A stretch of DNA of 64,000 bases from Zoroaster sp. YZ-2022 (GCA_029582265.1 CM055819.1:9050135-9114134); one strand, 5' to 3'; positions 12,882 through 24,261 are shown, counted from the first letter of the stretch. Translations and numbers: made by a program. Notes: a model not told the origin generated them from the sequence alone.

Positions 12882-13669
12882 TATAAGTGCACACTACGAC
12901 AACAGTCTTGGTCATAGCTATAGCGCATCTAGGATTTACCTTTGGGGGTGGGGGGGGAGGGTTCACAATCTCATCACTCGCCCAGAGCTAATTTTGTTGG
13001 ACCACCAAACACAAGCACACCCCACCCTCTTAGAATGTTGTTTAAAAAATAATAAAGGTGCAAAATACGGAGGGTCTTAATAAAGATGTGTTCAGTTTCA
13101 TGTAGTCACTACACACTGGTCCCACCTAGCTGTCAATCAAACAGCACGAATGTTCATGTTTGTTCGCTCATCCAATTAATGGTAACGTACATATACACAT
13201 TTTTCACCACAAATGCTATTACTATTAACGCCTACCTTCGATCAAAATGGTAGATGTTTAGGTTTTGTTGTTCGTCTCTCTTTATTTGAATCAATAATAT
13301 AAGTGTGGTGCTGCATACAGCTGTGTGTGTGAATAATGCAAAGGGAAATTATAGACCACGTCAGATTGCGATGTCATGGAAGGTAAAAGTATTTATGTGT
13401 ATAAAGAAAGTTTTAAAGGGAAGGTACAGCATTAGCAATTACTATATTATTATTTAATTAACGAATTATTATCTTAAAAGTAGTATGGTGTAAAGCTAGT
13501 ACAAGTATCAATCATCTTGAGAAATTATTCCGTTTGTAGTGCATAATTTTAATGGCGAATTTACCAAAAAAAATCCAGATACATGTAAACACATACAGAA
13601 TACATGTAGCAGTTTGTGTCGTTTTCTCAAAAACCTGAGCACCAATTGTGAAAAAACACAGGTTAGTTT

Positions 13670-14110
13670 GACATCGTTTCGGTTTGTGGTAACACCATGT
13701 GTTTATCTCAACTATCGCTAAGTGAGGTGCAGGTTCTGAAAAGAACCTTATCGCACAACTTGTATCTCAACTGTCGCTGTAAGTGAGATTATAATTCAGT
13801 GAGAACCATGGGGATCTCACACACAGCAGGCAACCCACACCACACAATGCCACAGTGACAACCAATCATAACCCATCGCACAAGAGTGGTATTATCCAAC
13901 ACACTCCACTAGGCACCAATCAGAACACTTTCCATTCAACACATAATCCTAGCAAATACTACTTAAGGAGCTGCATCTCCTAAACTCTTCATTTTCCTGA
14001 CGATGATTAGAGCATACTAATCGAATCGTAGAGAAGACACCGTGAAGTCCCCATGGTTCTCCCTGAACCACATTCTCATTTAGGGACAGTTGAGATAAGA
14101 GTTATAACGA
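13670..14110 (+). repeat. Hammerhead-family repeat, subfamily B
   Basis: This is the longest subfamily B copy. A head with GGTTTGTGGTAACACCATGTG and the GGTTCTGAAAAGAACC hairpin is followed by a non-coding stretch with a TACTTAAGGAGC motif just before the ribozyme (13991-14035). The tail CCATGGTTCTCCCTGAACCA matches 9.6 kb in inverted sense. The whole is nested in a MITE-2. Confidence 0.65.
13996..14035 (+). ncRNA. Hammerhead ribozyme-like motif (covariant stem II)
   Basis: CTGACGA (13997-14003) is followed by GATTAG (14005-14010), loop AGCATA, CTAATC (14017-14022) and GAA (14023-14025). Relative to 49.7 kb (GATCAG/CTGATC) one stem pair has changed from C-G to T-A on both sides, which preserves pairing. 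The base after GAA is T, not A, and stem I is weak, so activity is doubtful. Confidence 0.55.
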
Positions 14111-15124
14111 TATAAAAACAAGTTAGTTTATTGAAAAAACTAAAATTAAATCATGCCATGCAATGCAGGATCACAAAAGTTATTTTTTCTGGCGCTACAG
14201 GAAAAACTGAAGACCAGAAAGGAACTCCACACGGACAATTTAGAATCGCACATGTTAATGTAAAGGGAAAACACAACGATCTAGCACAAAATGAAACTGT
14301 AAATAACCATACAGTCACAACAAACAAATTGGGACCTTCCTCCCGTAACAAACATTAATTACCGCAGGTTCCACCCCTCCCCAGTCCACCAACTATAAAT
14401 TCCACATCGAACGGAACAATAACATCGAACGGGAAAACATAAGTGTCGAAATAAAAGAAATCAACTCAATGATGACAACAATTCTACATGCACCCAATGG
14501 TGATAAGTGATGACAAACTACCCCCCCCCCCCACACACACACACACACGGATAAATACAAGAAAATGCACATCACGTTCAGATGGAAAATATTCAATAAT
14601 GAGCATGCACGACAAACAATCCGAAAACCAATCAAGAGCAACACCACACACTACCTCACTTTTGTCAACAAAACACAAACAATAAATTAAAAATGATAAT
14701 AAACGATAAAACTGCACATGCTTGATTAAATATTGAGTATATATTGAATATAAGTCACGACATACAATTCCAAATGAAGAGAAAACCACATTACCTCACC
14801 CCCAAACAAATATTTGTAAAAATAATTGTAATTATAATTATTTAAAAATTAATTTAAAAAATACACAACATGCTTGATTTATAAATAATGGGCAGTCACG
14901 AAATCCAATGAAAGGCAAAACAATGGCCTTCCACAAAAAAAATTGTTAAAAAAAATTAAATCAATAAATTATAAATCAATAAATTAATGATAATATAAAT
15001 CATAATTGCACATGACTGATTAAATAATAAGCATTCACGACATACTTATCTCAATAAAGAGCACAACCACACTACCCAACCCCCACAAAAATAATTATTT
15101 TAAGAATAAGAATAATATACATCA

Positions 15125-15265
15125 AAATTGCTAATTAAAGACTGGTTGTGGTGACACCATGTGAAAAATTCTCTTTTGAGTACGGTAGTAATTAGTTCTG
15201 AAAAGAACTGGTGGTTACAACTCGATGTTTCGATCGGTATGCTCTGATCGTCTTCAGGAGAAGAA
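15125..15265 (-). repeat. Hammerhead-family repeat, subfamily A
   Basis: GGTGACACCATGTGAAAAATTCTC, the hairpin GTTCTGAAAAGAAC and the ribozyme (15220-15260, minus strand) occur in the same order as at 50.1 kb. Non-coding. Confidence 0.65.
15220..15260 (-). ncRNA. Hammerhead ribozyme-like motif
   Basis: On the minus strand: CTC, CTGAAGA, C, GATCAG, loop AGCATA, CCGATC, GAAA, CATC, GAG. All catalytic core positions are kept. Stem II has one mismatch (A opposite C), and stem I is CTC/GAG. A one-pair helix III (A-T around a two-base loop) precedes C17, as at 49.7 kb. Confidence 0.6.
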
Positions 15266-15439
15266 ATTACTAATGCTTGATAAAATAAACAGCAGACTAT
15301 CTAAAATGAAGAGAAAAACCACAATTCCTTCAAAACTAACAGAATATTCACAATAGTGTTAGAAACTCGTGCTTATAGCTGAACTCGTGGGAGCAATTGT
15401 TTTGCAGCTATTTTCTGAAAAAAATAACAAAACATAAGA

Positions 15440-15560
15440 CTAGTAGCTTTGCATGGTGAAAAGGAAAATAAATGACTGTTTGCGGTTACACCATGTAGAA
15501 ATTCTCATGGAGACGATCAGAGCATACAGGTCGAAACGTCGAGTTGTAAATACTACCACA
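15440..15560 (+). repeat. Hammerhead-family repeat, core broken
   Basis: It has TAGCTTTGCATGGTGAAAAG and GCGGTTACACCATGT, followed by ATGGAGACGATCAGAGCATA and GTCGAAACGTCGAGTTGTAA. The core CTGAAGA is changed to ATGGAGA, and stem II is mismatched. A decayed relative of 49.7 kb. Confidence 0.65.
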
Positions 15561-16423
15561 AATATGAAGACCCATTATGTTTGAAATTTCTACATGTTAT
15601 TTTATGATATATTTCTTGAAAATCAGAGGATAAGGCACGTAACCAAATACTAATGCTACACCTTCCCTTTAACATAGTATACAGACATTTACCAAAATGG
15701 TACTTTGGCTTCAATACATCTCAGTTAGGCCTATAGGAAAAGTATTTTCAAAACAAAAATAATGATCAAACTTTTACCTAAAGCTTAGGCCTACCTGGCA
15801 TAAAATATCCCTTGATATATTTCTATTTCTCAGGGGGTTACTCTTTTAAATAAGAGTCCATAACTGAATTGCATACTTTTATAATTTATACTGTATACAA
15901 ATTCTATGTATTTTTCATTCATTTATTGTAAATTGCACAGTGTTATAACCAAAGTTTAACATTGTTTTTGTTTAAGTGATTCAAAGAAGCAGTTTTTGCC
16001 AACATGTCCAAAGTATACTTTCTCTTTAAGATTTCATTTCAAGCTATACCGTAACTTTTCAATAGGCTAACTGTCAACAGTCTGGTCCTCTGTCATTTTT
16101 TGTTAAATAAGTAGTCTCTTCTGCGATTTTCCAGACTGACAGATATGGATTTGTACAGGGCTAGCAAGACTACGGCAGGCTATCTGGCACTACTTGAGAT
16201 CAATCCTGCTCACCATATCTGCATGTATAGCAGAATACGCCTATATAATGTACCGGTACCTTAAGAGTTCTCTCAGCACATCATTATTTTACGGTGTCTG
16301 GCAAAATTGCACCGGTCCGAGGAATAGCAATTCGTGCTCTTAATGTGTTGATTCAAAAGAGCGGCTACGCAAACCTATAGTCATTCCTATGAATCAGTAT
16401 TTTTTACCAGCATTTCACAGAGG

Positions 16424-16757
16424 AATAAACAACATTGGTAACTTCCAGATTATCAAAATTGTCTTAAAGTTATATACCTGATATAAGTTACAAGTATCCA
16501 TCATCATGAGAAATGTCTCTGTCCAAAGAGCTTTCATCTGAGAGAAGAACAAAATTGTTATGTTGAATTAGCAAAAACTTATAAAACATGACAACAGTTC
16601 CTCCTCGTTTTCTTCTTAAAATCTTGAGCACCTTTTGTGGTGAAACGTTAGTTGTTTTTTTCATAGAGTATTATTTCTTTAAAATAAGGCTTGAATAAGG
16701 ATTGAAACATGGTGGAAATGAACGTACGTTCCTAGTACCGGTATTGTACATTCCTTT
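16424..16757. mobile_element. MITE-2 family element
   Basis: The left end is GGAATAAACAACATTGGTAAC and the right end is TATTGTACATTCCTTT. The internal phrases ATCATGAGAAATGT, AAAACATGACAACAGTT and TTGAGCACCTTTTGTGGTGA define the family body. Non-coding. Confidence 0.7.
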
Positions 16758-16914
16758 AATCACTTGATTTTTTCCCCTGTAAAATAACACAGAAGCATAG
16801 TTAGTGTGAGTAATTGAACAGATAAGTGTATTGGTTTAATTGTTTAATTGATTTGACTTATGATAGAGCATCATTATTCATTGCCAGTCAAATACTTGTT
16901 GAAAATAAATCTAG

Positions 16915-16916
<2 letters not shown>

Positions 16917-16988
<72 letters not shown>
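16917..16988. repeat. (TA)n microsatellite
   Basis: A pure TA dinucleotide run of about 70 bp. Open frames across it read only as Tyr-Ile and are not genes. Confidence 0.95.
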
Positions 16989-16989
<1 letters not shown>

Positions 16990-16993
<4 letters not shown>

Positions 16994-17192
16994 TCTTTGC
17001 TCGCAAACCGTTTATAATAGGTATTTCAGGTCAGTTTCTCCATATAAATCTACTTTGTGTACAACCACATAAAAGGCTTGTGTCCCGTGTGATCCCCGCT
17101 ACTGCCGTTACCCGGGTTGTTTGCATCTGACCGGGGCTTGATCCCTGGCTACTCGGCAGATATGGTTTGGCCTCTGACCTGGCCCCATAGAT
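16990..17192 (-). repeat. Inverted fragment of the tRNA-like 320-bp unit
   Basis: It is the complement of the body of the units at 17.94-18.65 kb: TTTGCTCGC, TTTCAGGTCAGTTTCTCC, CTACTGCCGTTACCCGGG, GACCGGGGCTTGATCCC, CTGACCTGGCCCCATAG. It lacks the tRNA-like part. With the right-hand units it makes a long-range palindrome around the AT and ATACATCT arrays. Confidence 0.8.
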
Positions 17193-17517
17193 ATATATCT
17201 ATATATCTATATATAGGCCTATATATATATATCTATATCTATACATCTATACATCTATACATCTATACATCTATACATCTATACATCTATACATCTATAC
17301 ATCTATACATCTATACATCTATACATCTATACATCTATACATCTATACATCTATACATCTATATACATCTATATACATCTATATACATCTATATACATCT
17401 ATATACATCTATATACATCTATATACATCTATATACATCTATATACATCTATATACATCTATATACATCTATATACATCTATATACATCTATATACCTCT
17501 ATATACATCTATATACA

Positions 17518-17567
<50 letters not shown>
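17192..17567 (+). repeat. (ATACATCT)n passing into (ATATACATCT)n, then (AT)n
   Basis: From about 17235 an 8-bp unit (ATACATCT) repeats about 15 times. Around 17360 it switches cleanly to a 10-bp unit (ATATACATCT) repeated about 16 times, and from 17521 to (AT)n. The 10-bp unit is the 8-bp unit plus one AT step. One copy in the 10-bp part reads ATATACCTCT. Confidence 0.95.
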
Positions 17568-17570
<3 letters not shown>

Positions 17571-17612
17571 GTCTGATGATCGCATAACGCGTGAAACTCG
17601 GAGTTACAACTA
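17566..17612 (+). ncRNA. Hammerhead ribozyme, complete three-helix fold
   Basis: Stem I TAGTTGT/ACAACTA (17566-17572 with 17606-17612, 7 bp); core CTGATGA (17573-17579); stem II CGC/GCG (17581-17583 with 17589-17591), loop ATAAC; GAA (17593-17595); stem III ACT/AGT (17596-17598 with 17602-17604), loop CGG; T at the cleavage position (17605). The order is that of a type I hammerhead with every invariant core base present. U at the cleavage position fits the H rule but is less common than C. It lies between AT arrays and tandem tRNA-like units. Confidence 0.75.
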
Positions 17613-17640
17613 CCAGCGTTCCACTAGTTTTACTACAAGT

Positions 17641-17930
<290 letters not shown>

Positions 17931-18006
17931 GGTTCGCGAGCAAAGTAGATTTATATGGAGAAACTGACCTGAAATATTATAAACGGGTAGCGAGCAAAGA
18001 CAATTT

Positions 18007-18078
18007 TGCTGATGCCGGACTCGAACCCGCGACCTCTCGATTACCGTACGAGCGCTCTACCAACTGAGCTAACCAGCC
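18007..18078 (-). pseudogene. tRNA-like sequence (Thr-GGT-like cloverleaf)
   Basis: On the minus strand it folds as a cloverleaf: acceptor GGCTGGT/ATCAGCA (one mismatch), D arm GCTC/GAGC, anticodon arm CTCGT/TCGAG (one mismatch), T arm GCGGG/CCGGC (one mismatch). The A-box (TAGCTCAGTTGG) and B-box (GGTTCGAGTCC) are intact. Position 33 is C instead of the universal U, and a GGT anticodon is not expected in a eukaryotic nuclear tRNA. It is therefore a tRNA-derived repeat part that may still recruit pol III, not a working tRNA gene. Confidence 0.75.
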
Positions 18079-18329
18079 CCTATGTTGGTGGGCGGTCCAC
18101 TTATGCCAATTATCTATTGCTCTATGGGGGCCAGGTCAGAGGCCAAACCATAATCTGCCGAATAGCCAGGGATCAAGCCCCGGTCAGATGCAAACAGCCT
18201 GGGTAACGGCAGTAGCGGGGATCACACAATTAACGGGACAGAAGCCTTTTATGTGGTTGTACACAAAGTAGATTTATATGAAGAAACTGACCTGAAATAT
18301 TATAAACGGTTCGCGAGCAAAGAAAAATT

Positions 18330-18394
18330 GCCGGACTCGAACCCGCGACCTCTCGATTACCGTACGAGCGCTCTACCAACTGAGCTAACCAGCC
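18330..18394 (-). pseudogene. tRNA-like sequence, acceptor 3' strand lost
   Basis: Identical to the copy at 18007 through the D, anticodon and T arms, with intact A and B boxes. After the T arm it runs directly into AATTTTTC, so the 3' acceptor strand is missing. It belongs to the second tandem unit; the run of Ts could stop pol III. Confidence 0.75.
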
Positions 18395-18649
18395 CCTATA
18401 TGTTGGTGGGCGGTCCACTTATGCCAATTATCTATTGCTCTATGGGGCCAGGTCAGAGACCAAACCATATCTGCCGAGTAGCCAGGGATCAAGCCCCGGT
18501 CAGATGCAAACAACCTGGGTAACGGCAGTAGCGGGGATCACACAATTAACGGGACACAAGCCTTTTATGTGGTTGTACACAAAGTAGATTTATATGAAGA
18601 AACTGACCTGAAATATTATAAACGGTTCGCGAGCAAAGAAAAATTTGCT

Positions 18650-21465
18650 GATGCTCTTATAATGTTCGGCTCATGAAGTACAACATTCGGTAGGGAAATA
18701 AATTGTTACTAATTTTACTAAAATTATACCACCTTTATACCACCTTTTTATTACCATCATCACCGAGTAAGATTTATATATGCAAAACGATTATGGTTTG
18801 TTGTGTTACCAATATTATGCAATGGCTTAACAGGTTGGCTGAAATAAGGATACTATTTTGGTAGATTGGTAGATTGGGGCTTGTTGAAACAACTTCCTTT
18901 TAGTTTTATTTCTCCAAAATATACTTTGAAATGGAGACATTTGCATTTGTCGTCGTTGTTTGTCACACTCCTGAAAAAAGGGAACAGCAGTTGTTGTAAA
19001 CATCATCAGCAACATACGGTTGTGGGTCTGTTTGTTTCGCACATATCAGGATCTCGATCACCAGACAGTCCGTATGGTTTAGACAGTTTACTGATCCGGA
19101 TCCTGTATTTGCTGATCCTGCTCGCCATGTGGATACGTGCTAGAGCCAAGATGGCGCAAACGTAAATAACAAATAACAAGACGAAAATCATTACAGAATT
19201 CAATAAATCATCACGAATAATCTTAAAAACTTTTTGAAATTTATTTATGGCCAAAATAAATTATCATTGCTATCAAATGATATTTAAAACAGTTTGTCAA
19301 AACAAAAATCTAAATTTAGTGGATGGATTCTGCCACGGACACAGTTCAACCGCACAGTTTGTTTTCACACCGAGCAATATCACACAATCCTGATCGACTA
19401 TCTGTGAAACAAACACACCCTGTGTCCAGGGGAGAGGAAGGGTTGGGACAAAAGTGCGCCACCAACGCAGCTACACGTCTCATTCGCAAACGCCGATGCG
19501 CGTGATGAACATCGTGGTGCGCGTATAGACGACGGGTACATTGACTGTGTGTAAGCACGTATGCACGAAATAGCTAGTGTGCGTCAATAACATTCTCTCG
19601 CGCGCTGCAAACATATACGTGCACGTACGTGTATTATAACGGCTTGGCGACAACATTTTCTGAATCATTTACGTTAGAAATCTCAAAACAGGATGCCCCC
19701 TATGACAATTTTGTGGCTACTAGCAGACTAATCAAGTAAAAGCATCTCTGTAAGTTGAGTTAGGCAATATATTTCGCTGACCAGCAGACACGAAGAACAT
19801 GCAGAGTTGCAGAAGGGACAACAACACACGAACATGTACATACATGGATTTTCATACATGTAGGCCTACTGTACATGTAGGCGAGTTACACAATGAAGCA
19901 TTTTGCAACGGATGCTCTTTTGACTTTGACTACATGGCACAGTTTTTTTTACTTTTTTTCTGGGCAATATAGCATCTATCCATGCTCAGTCATTATCCTT
20001 GGTTAAAATGCAAACTTAAAATCATGTAGGTACACTGCAAAAACAGGGAAAGAGTCATAGTTTTCACGAAATAGATGCAGTACTACAGTTTCGTCCGTCA
20101 TGACCTCCATTGGATTGTGCATGCAATAATTATGTCTACGATAGGCCTACTTTACAAACGCACATTCTAGGCCAATATACCTCTAAATAATGTCTACTTA
20201 CCTCTTAATAATGCAATTATATTTTCCTCTTTCTCGGTAAACCATTTTATTTTCTTGTATTTTGCTTTGGAGGTAAAAAGAACGACAAAATTCCTCAGTA
20301 TTTTTTCATGTAACCGAGAATTAAATGGCCGCCGCCGAAAAAGTTTTGCTAGTGATAAAATATCACGTGATCACTGATACGCAATGTGATTGGAGATTGC
20401 CTCGACAGATTGCCTCAAAGTAGAAAGCCAGTCTACTCAAAAATTAAGTTGCCTTCGTGTTGCCCATTCATTGCCACAGGATTGCGTGAAATGCTAATCT
20501 CCGAGCAATCTCATTGCCAGCAACTTTTATTGCCTGAAAATTGCCTTTAGGCCTTTAGAACACAATTATTGAGGGCGCCATGTCGAAAGACGAACAGCGT
20601 CGATGATGATTTGAATCTTGCGCGTGCAATAAACCGATAGATATAGAACATTGTAACAATGACATGTGGCGCGTTAAGCCTGTTTATCTTTCTCTGCAAG
20701 CTTGATGTCATAAGTGTGTCTTAACTTTTAACCAAAAAATAAGTAAACGTAAGGCTTTTTAAGGAAAGAAAAAAGGTTTGTTCCGTTGAACTGCAGTGAA
20801 TTTGGTTTTTATATTACGATAGTGTATACTTCAAGAAACAGTCAGGGGTGCGGATAATACGAAGGGATCGGCAAAAGTATGCTGAATGTATACCAAATTT
20901 TAAGAAGAGTTTTCTCCCAAATATATTGTCAAAACGATTATTTTATTTTTAATTTAGTGAGAACAACATTTCAAGATAATGTTCCATCAGTTTCAGTCCT
21001 ATAGTGGAAACACTTTAAAACAGTCGCATTTTCTCGAGAAATCTCAACTGGTTCGAGAGCGCGTTTTCAGGCTCATTTTTGCAAATAAACGTTGCGCGTC
21101 AGCTTCATTAACTCCATTAACGTTGCGCACTGACTGATGAGCTGTTGAGAGCACGAATACCACGACATTGTACTCCAAATGCGCGCACGCACAACGAGCT
21201 TGGTTACAGGTTTTGCTCCCCCAGCCATCATGGGATAGGCATTTCTACGCGAAGCCAGTTCCTAGAGAATCATCTGTGGGGAAAATAAACGGTAAGGTGC
21301 GCGCGCGAGATACAGTTCTCTCACACGCCGGGTAAGTCTCCAGACTAGACTGCGCTGCTTCTTTTTGAGACCTTGTGCGTCAGTCTTTGGAACAATACGT
21401 CATGAATGGCCCAAGTACATTGTTCAGAGTACTATTATGCCGTGAACTAGGTTGGCACTAGCCCA
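18650..21465. other. Intergenic DNA with CpG-richer patches
   Basis: Two patches are richer in CpG than the surroundings (about 19430-19640, with CACGTACGTG-type and GCGCG motifs; about 21060-21360, with GCGCGCGCGAG). They could be unmethylated regulatory DNA or a first exon, but no coding exon or splice pattern can be defended. The motif ATTGCCT recurs five or more times at 20390-20545. Confidence 0.4.
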
Positions 21466-21769
21466 AATAAGGACTCCGTCTCTGTATTCGCACCGTGCAT
21501 GAGCCGTTGAGGGCACATGTTGTTAGATCACTGTGGGCGAAAGGGCAGCGATAGTGCAGTATTTTGCAGTTGATGTGCGTACGCACGAAATATCTCCAGC
21601 GATCATTGGCTGGTAAAAGTACACGCGTGCTTAGTACCATAAAATACGCACATAACGTCTACGCACAACGCTCACACGACGCCAAAGTGGCTATCATCAA
21701 GACACTGAGTGCAAATTCACCGCTAGAGGTTACGATGTGCACTGAGCGGATACACCGAAACGGAGTCCT
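21466..21769. mobile_element. Short inverted-repeat element, GGACTCC ends
   Basis: AGGACTCCGTCTCTGTATTCGC on the left is opposed by GCGGATACACCGAAACGGAGTCCT on the right, about 300 bp apart. At 9781-9822 the same two ends occur almost back to back (GGACTCCTTCTCTGTAT, then ACGGAGTCC), as if the interior had been deleted. Both copies lie next to the TA-flanked element, so the pair moved or was duplicated together. Confidence 0.6.
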
Positions 21770-21793
21770 ATCAAACAGCACGTCAGAAAATGT

Positions 21794-22248
21794 CTTTTGT
21801 GACATTGCTTAAACTCGGTACTAAACTTCCATGAACAACTATAATGACAAGCGCTAAGGTTCGAATTTCAAAATATCATTTTTACTAAGTCATTTTATTT
21901 GAAAGCAAATCCAGATTTAACGTACACGCGTGTAGCGACAAAACGGCTGCATGTTCGGTACGTGTAAAATATTCCATGCAGCAGGTTGTATGTGTGTTCG
22001 TCACGCTTGTACATGTACATGTATACGCCGACGCACCCATGCCGGCACTGGCGTATTTTTTTTGTTTTTTTTTTTTTTTAGTCGGAACGCTCAAGCGATC
22101 GCGAGGAACAGCCACCTAAACTTAAGTAATTCTTTAACGTTAAATCTTGGGATTATTTCATTAAAACACTTTGAAATTCAAACCTCGCTGAGATGCATTG
22201 TATTTGGTCATAGGATCCTACTTCCGAGTTTCAGCAGCTTCACACAGG
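21794..22248. mobile_element. Second copy of the TA-flanked inverted-end element
   Basis: Both arms match those at 9876-11110: the left with TCCATGAACAACTATAATGA and GCGCTAAGGTTCGAATTTC, the right ending TTTCAGCAGCTTCACACAGG. This copy is about 455 bp and has no hAT insertion, so it resembles the ancestral, uninterrupted form. A T-tract lies near its centre (22055-22080). Confidence 0.75.
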
Positions 22249-22423
22249 TAAAAAAAACTCAGTAATTTATGATTTTACACAAAATATTTCTTTTCCGTAT
22301 TAGCAATTTGTTGGTTAAATCCTGGACGTCACCGTAGTACACGAAGGTGAAAGTACAACCTGGGCTAGGTTGGCACACTTCATGTCGTTAATAGACTTCT
22401 GGTCTTACCAACATTGTAAAGAC

Positions 22424-22790
22424 AGTGGCGTAGCTGGCTATGTTCGCCAGGGGGGGCGAATCGAATCCCAGGGGGCCCACCAATCAATGACACCGACTTC
22501 TTAATTGTTATCCGGAAAAAGTGTTAGTGCTGCTATACTTTCTACATGTATATTAAGCCATTGGATTTTGATTAATCGCGGGTTATAAAAAAATGACTGT
22601 ACAGATTTTTAGGGCCCCCTCTTTACCTGGGGCCGTGGGCAACTACCCTTTTGCCCTTATGTAAAAGCGGCCCTGTATACAGGGCCGGATTTATAAGGGG
22701 GCAAAGGGGGCAATTTCCCCGGGCCCCCCTGCCAGAGGGCCCCAGACTGTCGAGGGGCCCCCGAACCTGAAGTGCCCCGGGCCCTTAAGG
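22424..22790. mobile_element. Truncated, inverted copy of the CAGTGGCGTAGC hAT composite
   Basis: It starts CAGTGGCGTAGCTGGC and runs, complemented, through the same nested arrangement as 10.1-10.9 kb: CGGATAACAATTAAG-type text, CAGGGCCGCTTTTA, then TATA and CAGGGCCGGATTTA. It ends in CCCCGGGCCC without a recognisable terminal repeat. Non-coding. Confidence 0.75.
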
Positions 22791-22954
22791 TTAAGTCACA
22801 ATTGGACTGTCAAGTCTGTATTAGTCACAGACAATAACTCCAGCTCTGATTGATTAGCTGAATCTACTGTATGTCAGGCTAGCAAAAACGAAAAAAAAAA
22901 CTTGAATACAGTTATTCAACACACACACTCACCCAAACGCGTTTTTATGGTGCA

Positions 22955-23270
22955 AACCAAAGACCTCCTATTGTCCACCTCTTTTGTTCCCTTTGTTGTT
23001 GCACCTTTTTTATAAGTCCTCGGTTTACACCATAAACAAACGCAAACGCAAGTAAACACACACCCACACACACACTCGTTTGTTTATGGTGTAAACCGAG
23101 GATCTCTTATTGTTCACCTCTTTTGTTCCCTTTGTTCTTGGACTCTTTAGGCATCTCTCATTTGATATGTACACGTTTTTCAACAGAGGATATTTGCAAT
23201 AACCGCTAACCAAAGACCCATTGTTCCCCTTTGTTCTAAATCCTCGGTTTACACCCCCGCCCATCCACAC
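22955..23270 (+). repeat. Imperfect ~130-bp tandem repeat with GTTTACACCATAAACAA
   Basis: Three imperfect copies of a block with YCTCGGTTTACACC, CTTTTGTTCCCTTTGTT and an (AC)n part. The CACCCACACAC...GTATGGTGTAAACC text at 61.55 kb is related, which links this block to the Penelope-like locus. Non-coding. Confidence 0.6.
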
Positions 23271-24217
23271 ATAATTATGTTGTAAAACAAGGACCTGGTA
23301 ATGTTTCTGTTTACACCTAGGCTATATTTTTCCTTTTGTTGTTGGACATTTTAGGAATGTCCCGTTTGATTTGTACACGTTTTCAAACAGTAACCGCCAA
23401 CAGAAGACACACTGTTTCATTTGTTTTAATTAATCAGTAAACATTATACACTAATAAAACCGAATTCAAATACCAACTAACATCATTTTACGTGCTTCAC
23501 TGTAATAGTAATTTATTTCATATATACAGCAATTTCACAGAGTTAGAGCAGCGAATGAAATACCTAAACACAATGTCAATAGTTATGATTAAGACTATCA
23601 TTACAGTGCGTCATTTATAATTCAAATACATATATACCCTTAAGTTATATACATATATGCTTTAACGAACACTGCTGTATAAGGAACATTTTTAGTTGTA
23701 CCAAACGTGACCATTGGCTTCCATTTATCGTTTAAGCATTGCAACCATTAAACACTCAAATGTTCTTTTGCGTGGACACATTAATGTTCGTTATAGTGGC
23801 AGCGCTCTATACTACGATTTAATAATCTACGTGGCCTTGTACAAGCAGCAGTTTACACTAAATACACAACTCAATAAAGTTTTAAAATGTTATGATACAG
23901 TGATAAATATAACCTTATGTGAGAATGCAACCTATGATAAAGAAACAGAAATTGTTCTCAAAGCCTTTATATAATAACGTCGAATTCTGTAGAGCAACAC
24001 TGAATGTTTTTGGGCAAATTGTGGCAAATTCACCCTGTACAGTAATTAGCATGTTTGATTTCAGTTCTTCCTGGGGTTTTGGCCATTTGTAAATTTTTAT
24101 TTGTGTTACAATTTTTTTTTCTTGCAGGATAATAATTCCAGGGGCAAAGTGGGGCGGGACACGGTGCCACTCACAAACTGGTGTGTTAAAATAACATCAA
24201 TGGTTTAAACGACCAGT

Positions 24218-24260
<43 letters not shown>
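24218..24260. repeat. (GTT)n microsatellite
   Basis: About 14 copies of TTG/GTT at the end of a T-rich stretch. Confidence 0.95.

Positions 24261-24261
<1 letters not shown>

Larger units (their letters stand above)
14570..15340 (+). repeat. Degenerate ~150-bp tandem repeat, AT-rich
   Basis: Recurring phrases (TGCACATGCTTGATTAAATA-like, GTCACGACATAC-like, AATGAAGAGAAAACCACA-like) begin near 14570, 14715, 14865, 15005 and 15265. The copies are degenerate. A ribozyme-family repeat (15125-15265) interrupts the series before the last copy. A (C)n(AC)n tract lies just before at 14521-14548. Non-coding. Confidence 0.6.
13415..15670. mobile_element. MITE-2 element split by a 1.9-kb nested insertion
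   Basis: The outer ends are AAAGGGAAGGTACAGCATTAG and GCTACACCTTCCCTTT. The left half runs to about 13668 (family text TCTCAAAAACCTGAGCACC, GTGAAAAAACACAGGTTAG). The right half resumes at about 15565. Between them lies a cluster of hammerhead-bearing repeats and degenerate tandem repeats, which therefore inserted into a pre-existing MITE-2. Confidence 0.65.
17935..18645 (-). repeat. Two tandem ~320-bp units carrying tRNA-like sequences
   Basis: The phrase CAAAGTAGATTTATATG recurs at 17941, 18264 and 18580, giving periods of 323 and 316 bp. Each unit has, on the plus strand, GAAACTGACCTGAAATATTA, GCGAGCAAAG, a tRNA-like block in minus orientation, TTGGTGGGCGGTCCACT, GGGGCCAGGTCAGAG, CAAGCCCCGGTCAGATG and GCAGTAGCGGGGATCACAC. 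A third, partial unit ends at GCGAGCAAAGAAAAATTTGC. Head-to-tail copies near a hammerhead resemble retrozyme or Penelope organisation. Confidence 0.85.

Noticed and set aside
18007..18394. Genuine tRNA-Thr genes on the minus strand
   Set aside because: The cloverleaf is recognisable, but position 33 is C, the GGT anticodon is not expected in a nuclear eukaryotic tRNA, stems have mismatches, one copy lacks the 3' acceptor strand, and all copies are parts of a longer repeated unit.
19323..19640. CpG-richer patch as a promoter or first exon
   Set aside because: CpG content is only locally raised, and no start codon, splice donor or downstream exon can be defended; left as unannotated DNA.
21130..21165. 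Possible hammerhead (CTGATGAGCTG...AGCACGAATA)
   Set aside because: CTGATGA and GAA are present, but stem II is only 3 bp with two extra bases before GAA, and no stem I or helix III can be drawn. Likely chance.
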